In this document: positions 11,920 to 13,171 of the stretch, one piece after another
Numbering within the stretch: position 1 is the stretch's first letter
Layout: each line of letters opens with the position of its first letter
Assembly (NCBI GenBank): GCA_937917475.1
Contig: CALDNF010000226.1
Coordinates: forward strand, 1-13,171
Source of the DNA: an uncultured Faecalibacterium sp.
GTDB taxonomy: Bacteria; Bacillota; Clostridia; Oscillospirales; Ruminococcaceae
Reading direction: 5' to 3'
DNA length: 13,171 bases
The notes under the pieces: generated by a model
Told to the model about the DNA's origin: nothing
Seen by the model: only the letters and a program-made list of their open reading frames with translations
The model's database searches: none
Made by a program: the position numbers and the translations under genes

Positions 11920-13171
11920 GCAGCTCATCGAGGATGGAAATATCCAGATCACCGTAAATCAGCAGGCCCAGCGTCCGGGGAATGGGGGTGGCACTCATGA
12001 CCAGCAGGTGGGGATTATCGGCCTTTTCGGCCAGCAGGCCCCGCTGCCGCACCCCGAACCGGTGCTGCTCGTCCACCACGGCCAGCCCCAGCCGGGCAAA
12101 CTCCACTCCCTCGCTGAGGATGGCGTGGGTGCCCACAATGAGGTCGGCTTCGTCGCTCCGGATGGCGGCAAGGGTGGTGCGCCGGGCGGCGGCCTTCATC
12201 CCGCCGGTCAGCAGGGCTACCCGCATCCCAAAGGGAGCCAGCAGACGGTTCAGGTTCTCGGCGTGCTGGGAGGCCAGAATTTCCGTAGGAGCCAGCAGAG
12301 CGGCCTGATAGCCGCTGCGGATGCAGGCCCAGATGGCAGCAGCGGCCACCAGCGTTTTGCCGCTGCCCACGTCGCCCTGAAGCAGCCGGTTCATGGAGGT
12401 CTCTCCGGCCATGTCAGCTAAAATTTCGCCCACGGCCCGTTTCTGGGCACCGGTGGGGGAGAAGGGAAGACTGTCCCAGAAGGGTTTTGGGTCGGCAAGG
12501 CGCATGGGAGCCCCGGTGGCGGCGGCTCCGTGGTTCTTCATCCGGCCAATGCCCAGCTGAAGCACCAGCAGCTCTTCGTAAATGAGCCGCCGCCGTGCCG
12601 CAAAGGCTTCCTCTTCGGTGGCGGGGCAGTGGATGGCCCGGACGGCATCGGCCTTGGAGGGCAGGCGGTATTTCTTCCGCATCTCCTCGGGCAGCGGGTC
12701 GGGCAGGAGCTCGGCATGGGGGAGCAGCTGACGCACACATTTGGCAATGGCATTGCTGGAAAGGCCTTCGGTCTGGGGGTAAACCGCTTCAAAAGGCCGG
12801 GCCGTGATCTGGGCCTCGGTGCGGACCTGCGGGTTGACCATCTGGCGGCGGAGCATCCCGCCGGTGACGATGCCCTGAAAATAGTATTCCTGCCCCAGCT
12901 CAAGCTTCTGGGCGGCATAGGGGTTGTTGAACCATGTGATCTCAAGGCTGGATACGTCGTCGCCCGCCGTGATCCGCTCCATCCTCCGCCCGCCGGGCAG
13001 GATGCGCCCTCCGGGCTTGGCAAAGACTTCGGCCTTGACCACGCACTCGGTGTCGGTGGGAGCTTCGGCGATGGAATAGGGCTTGGAAAAATCCAGATAC
13101 CGCCGGGGATAATGGCAGAGCAGGTCTGCCAGCGTGACGATGCCCAGCTTCTCGAACCGCTCGGCGGTTTT
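11891..13171 (-). CDS. recG: ATP-dependent DNA helicase RecG, partial at both ends
   Basis: 426 residues are visible from the window edge; full RecG is about 680. Seen: the start of the wedge domain (ERFEKLGIVTLADLLCHYPR), the OB-fold region, Walker A GDVGSGKT, the APTEILASQHAENL motif Ia, DEQHRFG (motif II) and SATPIPRT (motif III), then DLDISILDELPPGRKPVKT. A TGA at 11891-11893 ends the frame inside integrase sequence. Motifs IV-VI and the C-terminal TRG wedge contact region are absent, so the product as written would not remodel forks. The 5' end lies beyond the window. The cut is at the same place where the integrase is cut. Confidence 0.93.
   Translation of the reverse strand, partial: KTAERFEKLGIVTLADLLCHYPRRYLDFSKPYSIAEAPTDTECVVKAEVFAKPGGRILPGGRRMERITAGDDVSSLEITWFNNPYAAQKLELGQEYYFQGIVTGGMLRRQMVNPQVRTEAQITARPFEAVYPQTEGLSSNAIAKCVRQLLPHAELLPDPLPEEMRKKYRLPSKADAVRAIHCPATEEEAFAARRRLIYEELLVLQLGIGRMKNHGAAATGAPMRLADPKPFWDSLPFSPTGAQKRAVGEILADMAGETSMNRLLQGDVGSGKTLVAAAAIWACIRSGYQAALLAPTEILASQHAENLNRLLAPFGMRVALLTGGMKAAARRTTLAAIRSDEADLIVGTHAILSEGVEFARLGLAVVDEQHRFGVRQRGLLAEKADNPHLLVMSATPIPRTLGLLIYGDLDISILDELPPGRKPVKT

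Noticed and set aside
12008..12421. + strand open frames within recG
   Set aside because: They are antisense to a well-supported helicase with Walker A, DEQH and SAT motifs, and have no recognisable features.
11900..13171. attR copy of the ssrA 3' end on the right side
   Set aside because: No second GGTTCGACTCCCATCGCC-like segment is seen after the integrase; the sequence goes straight into recG.

Overview
The window looks like a GC-rich (roughly 57-60%) Firmicute of the Oscillospiraceae/Ruminococcaceae type (Faecalibacterium, Gemmiger or Subdoligranulum-like). This is inferred from the dnaX-ybaB-recR order, a DnaX with a long Pro/Ala/Glu-rich linker, strong GGAGG ribosome binding sites, and a tmRNA tag ending in NNNYQLLAA. 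No species is claimed.

Left part (1-3679, + strand) is housekeeping chromosome: the 3' part of dnaX, ybaB/ebfC, recR, smpB behind its own promoter, and ssrA (tmRNA) ending in an encoded CCA.

Middle part (about 3680-11919) is an integrated element sitting at the 3' end of ssrA. From the ssrA side it carries, on the - strand, a sigma-70-like factor, a major capsid protein, a DUF4355-type scaffold, three very short ORFs, a possibly frameshifted mini-ORF, an unrecognised protein, a DnaC-like helicase loader, a replisome-organizer-like protein and two small HTH proteins. All are read from one perfect-consensus promoter (TTGACA-17-TATAAT). Divergent from it, on the + strand, come a CI-like regulator, a 390-bp region packed with hairpins, a DUF4258/YgiT-zinc-finger toxin-antitoxin pair and a tyrosine integrase coupled to the antitoxin. 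There is capsid plus scaffold but no terminase, portal, protease, tail or lysis gene. That gene content fits a small capsid-encoding phage satellite; a deleted prophage is the main alternative.

Right part (about 11919-13171, - strand) is recG, open at the window edge. The integrase and recG run into each other tail to tail through about 23 bases that suit both proteins, and both are cut there: the integrase just after its first catalytic Arg, RecG after motif III. The join is either an assembly chimera or a real microhomology-mediated rearrangement. It removes the expected attR from view.

The parts most worth a second look are the minimal capsid-encoding gene set with its own sigma factor; the hairpin array (eight units about 26 bp apart whose stems differ but stay paired); a promoter-hairpin-terminator leader in front of the scaffold/capsid genes that resembles an antitermination switch; and a separate + strand promoter-hairpin-terminator cassette antisense to the early operon.
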